Assembly (NCBI RefSeq): GCF_000003815.2
Contig: NC_049997.1
Coordinates: 7,714,209 to 7,735,312, forward strand
Direction of reading: 5' to 3'
Origin: Branchiostoma floridae
Lineage: Eukaryota > Chordata > Leptocardii > Amphioxiformes > Branchiostomatidae
Length of the DNA: 21,104 bases
Each line of letters opens with the position of its first letter. The stretch's first letter is position 1. The notes below the pieces were generated by a model. The model worked only from the letters and a program-made list of their open reading frames with translations. It was not told the origin of the DNA and did no database searches. Positions 8,448 to 17,034 of this stretch are shown here, piece by piece. The position numbers were made by a program, and so were the translations under genes.

Positions 8448-11318
8448 CTGCAGTCCAAAAAAAAGACTTCATGACTAAGAGAATGACACAGGAAGACTAG
8501 CAACAGTCTTTTAAAAACTAAGTTCAAATAGAAGGTTCTAGTTATAGTATGAACAAAGTGAAGACATACTGTTTGCATAAGACCGAGCCAGTGTAGAGTA
8601 TACTTTCTCCCGGTATTCCAGACTGGATACCGACGTTTCGTGGGAGGAGGCTGAAGTTGAAGGGATCGTATCTGTAGAACAAGACATGGGTCTAAAGGGC
8701 AAATGTTGTCTGCTCTGCGAAGCCATATGAACAGAACTGGAGGTCTTTGGTAGTGTGTGAAACCCAGCCGCAACTGGAAAACCATAGCAAGCACCCCGGT
8801 TGCCGTCAGGTTGTGGTTCCTGTACCAATGGTACAAAAAGAAACCATCAGTTGATTTAACGAAAATGAAATACGCCTGAACCAATACAAAACATGATTGT
8901 TGTCTACATTTTACCCTCACCTGCAAATCTTCAACGTTAGCGGGTGGAATCATCGGTGACCATTCATTCACGTCTTGTGTTGACAGTGTTCATGAAGAGA
9001 GTCGTGTGACAGTTGTGCTCTGGTCGGGAAGAAGACGTGTTGCAGCACTCCAACGCGATCCTACAGAGGACGAAGCCTGAAGTAAAGAAAGGGTTTAGTA
9101 AGTACATGATCATAAAAGTTTGGTATCCAGATGACTGCTACTTCATGTTGTAGTTGTTAACATCAACATGTTGTAGGCTTAACATCAAACACATATCTCA
9201 TAAGTTCCATTTAGTGCATTTGATAGAATGTAACTTGTACCTCAATTTCTTTTGGATGAGTGTCCTCGCACTGTACTGGCAAGGCAACATGTCCTTCTTC
9301 TTCATCTGAAAGGTAACATTATAAACTATTTTATTAATAACTTCTAACATGAAAATAGAAAACCTAGCGAAAGAATTCTAACATGTACGTAGTTACGTAA
9401 ATACATATTGTGTTTTTCCATTCTCAACAACATTGATAGATCAATCCATATATCATTGTGATAACATTTTAATAATATTGTCTTTGCCTGCTAATCAAAG
9501 TGTTAACAGAGGTTAGAATATGGCGGGACTCTTCTCCGGGTACTCACATGTCCTCTGCCTGCACTCTTCCCTTGATCGGATGAAAACCAAGAAACCAAGC
9601 ACGATCATCAATATCAATGCAGTGAGCACAGTGTTTATGATCAACCATTTCCGTTCCTCAAGTTTGATAGAGTCATCTTCAGATGTGTGAATAGCCTTTT
9701 CTATGCTAAGGTCCGTATCTGCAAAAAGATAAAGAAGACATGGTAAGGCCAATGTGACGTAGACTTAACAGTTCCATATTCTGGAGAATGGTACATCCGA
9801 TGTGCATTCGAGAAAGGACCCAAACTGGACACTTACACATGGGAGCAGTCGTGTCTATAGCGCTAGTACATTCAATATAGAGAAGACACCCTATCAGATT
9901 TGTTTTTTTGTCTTACCTCTTGGGTCTCCGCAAATGACATCCGCTGTTGAGTTGCCTTCTTTAATCGTGACAAGGCCAAGGGTATGACATCTACAGAAAA
10001 TTAGAGAATCAATCTTATAACATGTCTGTGACTTATTAATCATAACGCTGAAGAAAATTGAACTGTGCATACGTACAAAATCTACAGGTTGCTAGACATA
10101 ATGTAAAGATGTACCTTGTCCATGGCCGACAGGGCTGTGTGCTAGAACTCTCGTTACTGAAGTAGCCATAAATGCATATTCCGCAACCACCTAATGCAGG
10201 GGTAAATGATTCTATAGAGTTAGTCCTATGTCTGTAACAATCATTACTTTTAAATGTTTTATAAAAGCATGTGAAAGATCTTTTTACTCTATTGCAATAT
10301 CTATACTAAGGTTTGGATGATGAGCACAAGAGACAGTTACCTGTTATTTTAACTCCTTTTCCGGGTGGACATTCTTGGCTTGGCTGACAAGGGTGATTGG
10401 TCTCATCACAAGGTTCGCATATGACATCATGTGTTGCATTTCCAGGGAACACCATAACCTCGCTGGTGGCGTTACACTTGCGATGAGGATAACATCCCTT
10501 CTCCATGTTTGGAAGGTCCGTGTAGGAACTCGCTGGGCACCTGGCACATCTTGTTGTGTTTGGCTGTTTGTCCTTGCATTTTCTTACCATGTGATACCCT
10601 GTGTAAAATATGTTGGTCATTACCTTTGCAAAGCTATTTATCATACTAGATCCGTAGGTTCTTTATCTTAAAATAGAAAAGTATGGGCCCCGTGTGCAAA
10701 CAAATAGTAAAAGACGTCCGTCAACAGAGTCAAAGAAAACAGATTTTCAAAAATACTCAAGCCAGAACAGCCAAGATACCTTTTTACTGAAATGGTGTTT
10801 GTCACAAGTTACCGTTACATTCGCAAACTCACTTAAAGCCCAAGACCACATCGAACAACGACAACTTATTCTACCACGAACTTTACCTTCTCTATCTATC
10901 TCTTCTATCATTAGACTGTACACAAAGAGTATATCTGAAGTATTTGTGTTGTATACTACGTGTTAGAGCTGAATTACCCGGTTGACATAATCTGCAACTT
11001 GTCTTTGTATCCACGTGGACGATTGCTGCTGCCACCATCTGAAAGAGGGGGGGGGGGGCATGTTAGATATTAAGCTATCGTAAGCGGAATCAAAACATTA
11101 CATACCAATTAACCCTTTTATGATGCGGAGATATCTAGTACATCAAGTAAAGCAGTTGAAAAATTTTACTACAAACATGATATATATGAAAGACGACCAT
11201 AGATTTGCTGTCGTCGGTTGAAAGTAGGTAGATATAGGAAGTATTTTGTTAAAAGGCAAAAGAGGTAGTTCCTACTTACGGTCACCAGAATACTAAAAGC
11301 CGCACGTTTCAAAGCCAT
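8176..11318 (-). CDS. TNF-receptor-superfamily death receptor with an in-frame stop
   Basis: Type I membrane receptor expected to bind a TNF-family ligand and signal through adaptor recruitment. Exons: 11318-11280, 11038-10978, 10598-10341, 10190-10115, 9990-9917, 9718-9548, 9305-9241, 9076-8921, 8819-8570, 8447-8176; all ten join in phase. Seen in order: signal peptide MALKRAAFSILVTMVAAAIV; about three cysteine-rich domains (CRLCQPGYH, CPASSYTDL, CRPWTRC...DVICGDP); N-glycosylation sequons; membrane helix NTVLTALILMIVLGFLVFI; TRAF-type motif PVQCED; Ser/Thr-rich linker; C-terminal death domain (WPELARRL...IDHIV...MLRCWQQR) close in pattern to TNFR1. With the TGA ignored it has 472 sense codons, usual for the family. 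Odd: one TGA at 8990-8992 in frame, which on the simple model stops translation at residue 276 before the death domain. Known: death domains recruit TRADD or FADD. Inferred: the ligand and adaptors. Confidence 0.85.
8570..8819 (-). CDS. Receptor exon 9: Ser/Thr-rich linker
   Basis: 250 bases, acceptor ACCATTGGTACAG, donor AACA|GTATGT. It encodes a low-order linker (EPQPDGNRGACYGFPV, STSASSHETSVSSLEYREK). It has no domain; many serines and threonines could be phosphorylation sites. Confidence 0.7.
8921..9076 (-). CDS. Receptor exon 8: linker with in-frame TGA
   Basis: 156 bases, acceptor CTTTACTTCAG, donor TTGCAG|GTGAGG, phase 0 on both sides. Codons 1-28 read ASSSVGSRWSAATRLLPDQS and on to RLSS; codon 29 is TGA (8992-8990); the same frame then continues TLSTQDVNEWSPMIPPANVE to the donor. 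The other two frames also stop before the donor, so only this frame can reach the death domain. Confidence 0.6.
9241..9305 (-). CDS. Receptor exon 7: PxQxxD TRAF-type motif
   Basis: 65 bases, acceptor AGATGAAAGG-side CCTTTCAG, donor GAG|GTACAA. It encodes EEEGHVALPVQCEDTHPKEI. PVQCED fits the minor TRAF2-binding consensus PxQxxD, and the leading PVQ matches the CD40-type core. The length is not a multiple of three, so skipping it changes the downstream frame. Confidence 0.65.
9548..9718 (-). CDS. Receptor exon 6: stalk and membrane helix
   Basis: 171 bases after acceptor ATCTTTTTGCAG; donor ACAT|GTGAGT. It encodes an acidic stalk (HTSEDDSIKLEERK), a single membrane helix (WLIINTVLTALILMIVLGFL, then VFI) and a basic stop-transfer (RSREECRQRT). 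It fixes the protein as type I. Confidence 0.85.
9917..9990 (-). CDS. Receptor exon 5: cysteine-rich domain 3, end
   Basis: 74 bases after acceptor AATTTTCTGTAG; donor AGAG|GTAAGA. It encodes RCHTLGLVTIKEGNSTADVI and CGDPR, completing the WTxC...G...DVxC module begun in exon 4. NST is a sequon. Confidence 0.8.
10115..10190 (-). CDS. Receptor exon 4: cysteine-rich domain 3, first part
   Basis: 76 bases, acceptor CCTGCATTAG, donor ACAAG|GTACAT. It encodes GCGICIYGYFSNESSSTQPC and then RPWT. The GxFS...S...C.PWT pattern is characteristic of TNF-receptor cysteine-rich domains. Phases 1 in and 2 out match the neighbours. Confidence 0.8.
10341..10598 (-). CDS. Receptor exon 3: cysteine-rich domains 1-2
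   Basis: 258 bases after acceptor ATATTTTACACAG. It encodes VRKCKDKQPNTTRCARCPAS, CYPHRKCNATSEVMVFPGN and DVICEPCDETNHPCQPSQEC. Cysteine spacing and the GNATxDVxCxxC pattern are typical of TNFR cysteine-rich domains. NTT, NAT and NAT are N-glycosylation sequons. Donor AACAG|GTAACT. Confidence 0.85.
10978..11038 (-). CDS. Receptor exon 2: end of signal peptide and first cysteines
   Basis: 61 bases, acceptor CCTCTTTCAG, donor CCGG|GTAATT, phase 0 in and 1 out. It encodes MVAAAIVHVDTKTSCRLCQP; the split Gly joins it to GYH of the next exon, giving the C..CxPG(Y/F) start of a TNFR cysteine-rich domain. A G-run (about 11047-11058) sits just upstream of the acceptor. Confidence 0.75.
11280..11318 (-). 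CDS. Receptor exon 1: start and signal peptide
   Basis: The ATG at 11318-11316 opens MALKRAAFSILVT and reaches donor GACC|GTAAGT in phase 0. With MVAAAIVHVD from the next exon it makes a textbook signal peptide (basic N-region, hydrophobic core, AAA-type end), which decides the start. Confidence 0.75.
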
Positions 11319-11322
11319 GACG

Positions 11323-11329
11323 TGACTCA
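11323..11329. promoter_or_regulatory. AP-1-type site near the receptor start codon
   Basis: TGACTCA, a perfect AP-1 heptamer, five bases upstream of the receptor ATG. A second perfect copy (TGAGTCA) lies at 11506-11512 beside a TATA-like ATTATATG on the minus strand. Confidence 0.3.
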
Positions 11330-11505
11330 CTGAGAGCCCAAGACATCAGTGTTCTAAGCATTTGAGTAACATATATTATAATGCCTGTATTTGCTTAATA
11401 CGGTGTGCTAGAATTGGCAAAACAGCACGGCGCTACATTGTTAAGGCAAGTTTAACCTGACGAATGCGAACTTTAACCTCATCAGGTATACACACAAAAG
11501 GTTAG

Positions 11506-11512
11506 TGAGTCA
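11506..11512. promoter_or_regulatory. Second AP-1-type site upstream of the receptor
   Basis: Perfect TGAGTCA heptamer about 190 bases upstream of the receptor start. The minus-strand ATTATATG immediately upstream could serve as a TATA-like element. Function inferred only. Confidence 0.3.
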
Positions 11513-12392
11513 CATATAATGGGGCCTGCAGCAATGATACGGGTCATATGACAGGTGGCACGTGTATTAACTTAAGGTGCCTGAACAACCAGACAGATTC
11601 TGCAGGCCAGACGTCCACTTGCCATGCAGTAAACGTACTAGTCTGCGCTGCGTAATTATCAGATTGTCGAGAATCAATGATAAGAGTGTTTGTTTATACA
11701 CACCGCCCCCTCCCCTTTGACAAATACAAAGCAAAATAATGTAACTGAATAAATGGTTTAATTTCGTACAGTTGGTATGGTAAAAAAAAGAGGACTAAAC
11801 TGGTACAAGAGGAATAATTGTCTTTAATAATATGGGAAGTGTACAGTGATACAGTGAAACCTGAGGCTAAATATATAACACATTTACCGGAAGGAAGGTG
11901 GAGAGGGATTCCTACGTGGAATGGTGAGTAAATGCTTTAACGTAAGATGTGAGTACTGTGGTGGTCTCACGGTGGTCTATCATACGTTTTGAGCCATAAC
12001 ATCGACGCATTCATCAAGGAAGTTGCATCAAGCTCCTAGTATACACCACCACTTCAGGTACTTTATTTCAAGTTGTATCATGTGCATATTATAGAGATAG
12101 CTGAAAAATATTCTTATAGTGACTTTCTATTCTTACTCATTGGATGCTAGATAACGTATGGCGCAAATATGAAAACAAATAAACCTCACTCCTTCTAATG
12201 ACAACATTTGACAAACCAGCCAACAGAAGTGACTATATGTGGCTCACTATGAATCAACCTATATAATTTTAAATTTGCAACATTACAATAAATAGTGTAT
12301 CGTATATCACACTAAATCTATGTATAGCATATACACGTCTGCGTCACTACTAAGCATTGCATTGTATTTTCATTTTTTTCATCTATTTCTTG

Positions 12393-12424
12393 TAAGTCAG
12401 GTCAAAAGTAAGTCAGGTCAAAAG
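12393..12424. repeat. 16-bp tandem duplication with AGGTCA half-sites
   Basis: TAAGTCAGGTCAAAAG occurs twice head to tail (12393-12408 and 12409-12424). Each copy carries AGGTCA, the nuclear-receptor half-site, giving two direct half-sites 10 bases apart. Confidence 0.5.
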
Positions 12425-12811
12425 TGCCATATTCATTCAGACAAAGATATCAGTTATATATACACTAACATAAAGGCAGATTTCAATAATCTTATTCCAT
12501 AATACAAGTTATGAATTCAAAGTTAATAGTACAAAGGGGTTAAAAGTGGACACTACCAAAAAAGTGTGCTTGTTAACTTACAATCTTTACATGTAAACTA
12601 TATCTCAAACATGTCATGTTGTCCTTGTCATTTACAACAAAATATTTTAAACAAATGTCACCCGTTTGAAAACTAATAAACCTAGCTCTCTACATAACAT
12701 ACATCCCTAGCTAGTTTGCACCCCATATCTTGCTAATGACTAAGGTATATCTGATATCAATAATTCCCTCTCGTTGGATATATCAAAGTAATCACTCTCT
12801 TGAATCGTCAC

Positions 12812-12858
12812 TCAAAGTTCCGTCGTTGGAGTGGGATAATGGTCCTGGGCTGCAGATG
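12812..12858 (-). CDS. LRR gene terminal coding exon
   Basis: 47 bases after acceptor TATCTCTAG. It encodes ASAAQDHYPTPTTEL and TGA at 12814-12812, in the phase left by the main exon. It is short, so it rests on phase and acceptor quality only. Confidence 0.5.
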
Positions 12859-14233
12859 CTAGAGATAGAAAAATATCATTAGAATGTACATAAAAGACAT
12901 AAAACTGTACCTTAGACAAACGTGAAATTCTTGTTACACAACCTAGAAAAATGTCAAATACCTTTCATCAATCACAGCTTTATGAGAGATAGTTTTTTTA
13001 ATTTCAGTTTCATGGCCAATGTGGCTCCTTCATGTAATCAGTCGATCTCAGTTCTTTATAGGCTTTTAAGATGTAAAAGTCGGTACCAAAATAAATATGA
13101 AATATTATGTCCTGGAGTAATAGAGTACATCTTAGAACAGAAACTCTACACGAGACATAAACATGACAATAAACTGCCCAGATCTTTTCCCACCATTAGC
13201 ATCATTTACCTCCCATCTCTCCTGCTAGGGGCACTGTTTCTGCGTCTTCTGATCGTAAGAACTTGATGATCGCGTCACTCCCCTCTTTGCAGATATCTTC
13301 TGGAGGGTATTCCAGGGGGTTATCGAATACTACAACATCTTCCAAACCCGGTAGGCGGCCCAGTTCGACGGGGAGCCGCGTGATCTGGTTTCCCACCATG
13401 AAGAGGGAAACTAGATTCGGGAGGGACAAGACTTCAGGTGGGACGGCTGTGAATAGATTCATGGACAGATCCAGCTCCTGTAGCATCTGTAGGTACACGA
13501 TGCCCTGGGGTAGGGATGCCAGTTCACTGTGGTCTACTGCTAGGAGTCGTAGGTTCTGTAGATGAGCAATGCCCTCCGGGATAGGGGAATACGTGTTTGA
13601 CCCTGCCCAGCCCCCTATGTACAGCCTCTCCAGGCTTCCCAGCGAGAGGACTTGCCTTGGAAACTCTTCAAACCTGCAGCAGGAGATGGTGAGAGACTTC
13701 AGGTTTAGGATGGTGAGCTTGTCTGGAAGACGTGTGAGCAGATTCTGACCACAGCCTAGCACCTCCAGGTTCGCCAATGTACAGATCTCCTCAGGTAAAT
13801 CCATGAACTGGTTGTTGTCGATGAACAGCTGCCTAAGAGACTGCAGCTTACTGATCTCACTACTCAGTGCCGACAGCTTGTTCCCCTTCAGGTTCAGACT
13901 GCCCAAGGTTTGCAGGTTGTACAGGTCGTCTGGTAAACTTTCCAGTCCACAGTTCTCCAGGTGCAGGTTGTACAGTTTGGGGAGATCGCCGATTTGTTTT
14001 GGAATAAACCTAAGGTCAGGGTTGTTGCTAACATCAAGAGTTTGCAGGTATTCGAACTTTGAGATCTTCTTGGAAATTTTCTTGATCTTGTTGTCTCTAA
14101 GGATAAGGCATTGGATGTTTTTCTGCTTGAGGACTTTGTCTGGAATCGAAGAAAGCTTACGACCTTGGAGGTCAAGGGTCACTGGGCCTTCCGTAGGCTT
14201 CTTTTTGAATGTGTATGATCCTTTACTTGTCAT
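12812..14233 (-). CDS. Intracellular leucine-rich-repeat protein, about 13 repeats
   Basis: Two exons, 14233-13210 and 12858-12812, join in phase (GGGAG|GTAAAT to CTCTAG|CATCT) for 356 residues. The start ATG lies two bases after a TTTTTTCAG acceptor, so a 5' non-coding exon must precede it. After a short basic N-terminus (MTSKGSYTFKKK) about 13 repeats of roughly 23 residues follow from residue 18 to about 310, of the LxxLxLxxNxLxxLPxxI type (for example LYNLHLENCGLESLPDDL, LQELDLSMNLFTAVPPEV). A typical cap (NPLEYPPEDICKEGSDAIIK) and a short tail ending PTTEL follow. No signal peptide or membrane helix is seen, so it is cytoplasmic, as in the SHOC2/PIDD1/MFHAS1-like group. LRR horseshoes bind proteins; the partner is unknown. 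If the intron were retained the protein would end two codons later at GGK-stop. A competing model joins it to the kinase upstream. Confidence 0.85.
13210..14233 (-). CDS. LRR gene main coding exon
   Basis: Encodes all repeats in one uninterrupted 341-codon frame, with the CCTGCAGG-like codon choice typical of a constrained gene. Repeat 9 is longer than the others by a WAGSNTYSPIP insertion. Donor GGGAG|GTAAAT. Confidence 0.9.
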
Positions 14234-14439
14234 ATCTGAAAAAAATAGAGCACATGGTCACTTTTTGATCAGTGCAAGGTGCAGTGAGTGGCGACACTTT
14301 TTCAAACAACCGGTTCCAGCAAGCTATTTCAATTATCGTATATGAATATGATATAGGCAAAAAAGTAACAAATAAAAATAAGACCATGCCACCATGTATA
14401 CTAGTCAGCAACGATTGATATCACGTTAGCAATAGCAAA

Positions 14440-15330
14440 AAAACATGAAACATTTGAAAATATATCTACCTGTGGTAAACAGTGAGATCCAAAACTACAC
14501 CTTTCTGGTGTCCTCACCATTTCATTTTTATTTCCTATTGTTACACCTGCACCTGGCACATACAATGATTGTATCTCAATGTGTATATAATGGTTCACAC
14601 CATACAGAGGTGACAGCGATGGTCACAGTTGCTCTTTTTTGCTCCTTGGAAGATTTTGACCAGAATGCCCCAGCAGTTCTAGAGCAAGCTGCTAGAGGGC
14701 CCAAACATACAACACTTCTTCCTTACACCACAAGCTATGTGCCACCAAAAATCAAGACCATAGCATATCCATGTCAAAAGATACAAAAATCCAAGTTCTG
14801 TTGCAGTACCAAGGTCACACACCAGGGGATCCAAAATTGACTTTGACCTTCGTCTTCCAAACACCTACCCAAATACCAAATATCATTACAATCCATCAAC
14901 AGGTTCTAAAGTTATGCTGACCACAAATATGTGGAAACACAAACAGACACACACACAGACACACCAAAAACTATACCTCCATTTTTCATGGAGGTAAATC
15001 ACACGTTCTGTTCTGGAGATATAGCACTGGAAACGACCCTTCCACACACTCCCATGCTACTGAAAACTCAAAACACATGTTACAGCTGCTAGCTGTCCCC
15101 AAGGAGGTTGAGACAGAGGGAATGAGGCCAGATCACTCCATATCAGGAAAAGGGGTGTAAATATTTTTTTTAGAAACGAACCACAAAACAACAGCAAACT
15201 TCTAATCTACTTAATAGCACAATAGGTCACACACTCTATCCCCATAGCAAAGGAAATCGCAATCCATCCAGAGGTTCTAGAGATATCGGTCCGGAATCAC
15301 AAAGATCCCTACCAGAAACAGTACATGCTT
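14440..15330. repeat. Composite of dispersed repeats in the LRR 5' intron
   Basis: It contains a second copy of the repeat seen near 2606 (14863-14960), an ACACAC tract, a 9-bp stem hairpin TACCTCCAT-ttttc-ATGGAGGTA (14974-14996), and a related fragment AATCCATCCAGAGGTTCTAG at about 15260, which resembles AATCCATCAACAGGTTCTAA at about 14890. Read as two or more SINE/MITE-like insertions. No coding capacity. Confidence 0.5.
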
Positions 15331-15525
15331 TTTTCAAGCATGTAATCATCATACATATTCAAGAATGAATCCCTTGCTGATCGACGTCTACGTGCCCACC
15401 ACCCACCCATAGTATGTCCCCTAGACTAGAGTATAGCTAAGACCCTCGGATTGCCTACACATCTAATACATTGATGTCTTGCACTACGTACATTATAGAC
15501 TGAAAAAATGGCAAACCAAACTCAC

Positions 15526-15577
15526 CTGTACTTGCAGGGATACATATAAACTATGTCCAAAGAGGTCTGTGTTTGTC
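15526..15577 (-). other. Probable 5' non-coding exon of the LRR gene
   Basis: The minus strand has a strong donor GTACAG|GTGAGT (exon end 15526) preceded by an acceptor-like TTCTTTTTAG about 52 bases upstream. In the phase needed for the LRR exon it holds a TAG, so it cannot be coding there and would set the start at 14233. The 5' boundary is uncertain. Confidence 0.35.
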
Positions 15578-16380
15578 CTAAAAAGAATGTTAATGTTGTG
15601 ATGATTTTTCTCTGACCTCACAATGTGAAGGTGCAGCCCCGTCGGACGAGTTCTGTTCATACGTCACAGGCCTCATCATGTAAGGTGTGGCGAGCAGTCA
15701 TGTGTGATGGGGCATTATGTGACCTTTAATCCCTTGCCTACAATGGTAAATGGGGCAAAATAGTGTTACTTTTCAACCTGAATGGTCTTCTTCTCAGTAG
15801 TGGGTAAAAATGTAGACTTAAGGTATTTCTTGAGCTTTTTTAGGACTTTGGGGACAGTGGGATGTAATCCCCGGTGTGTATAAGCAGGGCACGGCATTGT
15901 AAGGTGAGGCTGATCGCTTTCCTTCCATCACCGTTTACATGTCTTAACAATCGCGAAGTCAGGTACCATCGTTTTCAAATGGTAAGGAAATTCGTTGAAA
16001 GCGCCTTCCCAAGGACAAGGTGACGAGTCCTCTACCCTGGCCACTCACCCATTCGACACCCACCCCCCTCCCCTCGTGTGACAGTGAATATGACAGTTGA
16101 TTTTGGAGACTCTAAGCTATGAAGGAGGCTTACATGCAACAAAGGCTATGATAAGATAGGAAGGAGTCTTCCGTCATCACCATTATGGACGTTGCATTCT
16201 TTCTTTTGATGTTTCCTTCAAAGTTAAGATTTATCATATCATGATGACACTGTAAAGACAAAGTCATACAAGTATGTAACCCTAAAAAGCCCATTAGTTT
16301 CAACTAGTAACAAATTCAGAGACTTATGGCGACATAAATAACCCAACAAAAATATCATCTATTCTTTGAAAAATGAAACC
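15578..16380. other. Stretch between LRR 5' exon and kinase 3' end
   Basis: No gene seen. It should contain the LRR promoter (right of 15577), but no clear TATA or NF-kB decamer was found by eye. Confidence 0.35.
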
Positions 16381-16386
16381 TTTATT
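16381..16386 (-). terminator. Candidate poly(A) signal AATAAA of the kinase gene
   Basis: The minus-strand AATAAA lies about 515 bases after the candidate kinase stop at 16901. It is the first clear hexamer noticed downstream. Confidence 0.3.
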
Positions 16387-16900
16387 GAATAAGCAGCTTC
16401 ACATCGATTTTCCATATGAGAGCATCTTGATAGATCTAAGATAGTATACAATGCAATAAAGCGAGGATAAGATTTCGAAATTGTGAGAAAAATACATATC
16501 ACAGGTGCTACTTAAAAGAAGATTAAATACGTTTATCTTCATCATTGGTAAAAAAAAAAAACCGATTCACACGTCGTGTTTACAGAAAGTCTGGACCATA
16601 AATGGATATTGCAGTCAGCTTGGAAACACGTGTCAATGTTGCTCGTCAAAATTACTTGTATGTCATTACTTTAAAAGGTAATCCTACAAACACACATTAA
16701 GCAGGCAAATTAAGTATTATATTGTCATGATTACTGCAATCAAAAATGATTTTGAAAAGCGCCTCGATTACGTACAATACCAGAATGTTTGCATTATTTT
16801 ATGTATTGTATTACGTATTGAAAATGCAACAGAACACAGTGGGTTATGATTATTGGAGTTTGTGGCATGTCTAAAATACCTTGCTATATGCATATAAGAT

Positions 16901-17034
16901 TTATATTCTATTTGGTATTAAGAATGATTCATGTGCACAAAGTAAACATACAGCCTCATCTTTGTGAACAGCATGGAGCACAGCTTCAAATCGTATATAG
17001 TTCCTAACTATGGATGATGAGACCTTTGCCTTGA
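16901..17034 (-). CDS. Candidate last kinase exon
   Basis: 134 bases after acceptor TTTATGTTTCAG, in phase (G+TC = Val), then 43 codons (KAKVSSSIVRNYIRFEAVLH, ending FLIPNRI) and TAA at 16903-16901. It would finish helix I with a short tail. The acceptor is good, but the 100-N gap between it and the previous exon may hide other exons. Confidence 0.45.

Larger units (their letters stand above)
11319..12811. other. Intergenic stretch between receptor and LRR gene
   Basis: It should hold the receptor promoter and 5' UTR (right of 11318) and the LRR gene's 3' UTR. It shows two AP-1 heptamers, an E-box CACGTG at about 11560-11565, a 16-bp tandem duplication (12393-12424) and a possible minus-strand AATAAA at 12062-12067. 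No further gene is supportable. Confidence 0.4.

Noticed and set aside
8435-8971. 178-codon minus-strand ORF read without splicing
   Set aside because: It runs through two introns; splice sites at 8921/8819 and 8570/8447 give instead a coherent linker and death domain.
8990-8992. Selenocysteine reading of the in-frame TGA
   Set aside because: No receptor of this family is known as a selenoprotein and no SECIS-like element was recognised in the 3' UTR.
10375-10671. 98-codon plus-strand ORF
   Set aside because: Antisense to the cysteine-rich exon of the receptor.
13803-14345. 180-codon plus-strand ORF
   Set aside because: Antisense shadow of the leucine-rich-repeat exon; the repeat periodicity is on the minus strand.
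14445-14840. 131-codon plus-strand ORF
   Set aside because: Lies in repeat-rich intron; no splice sites or recognisable domain.
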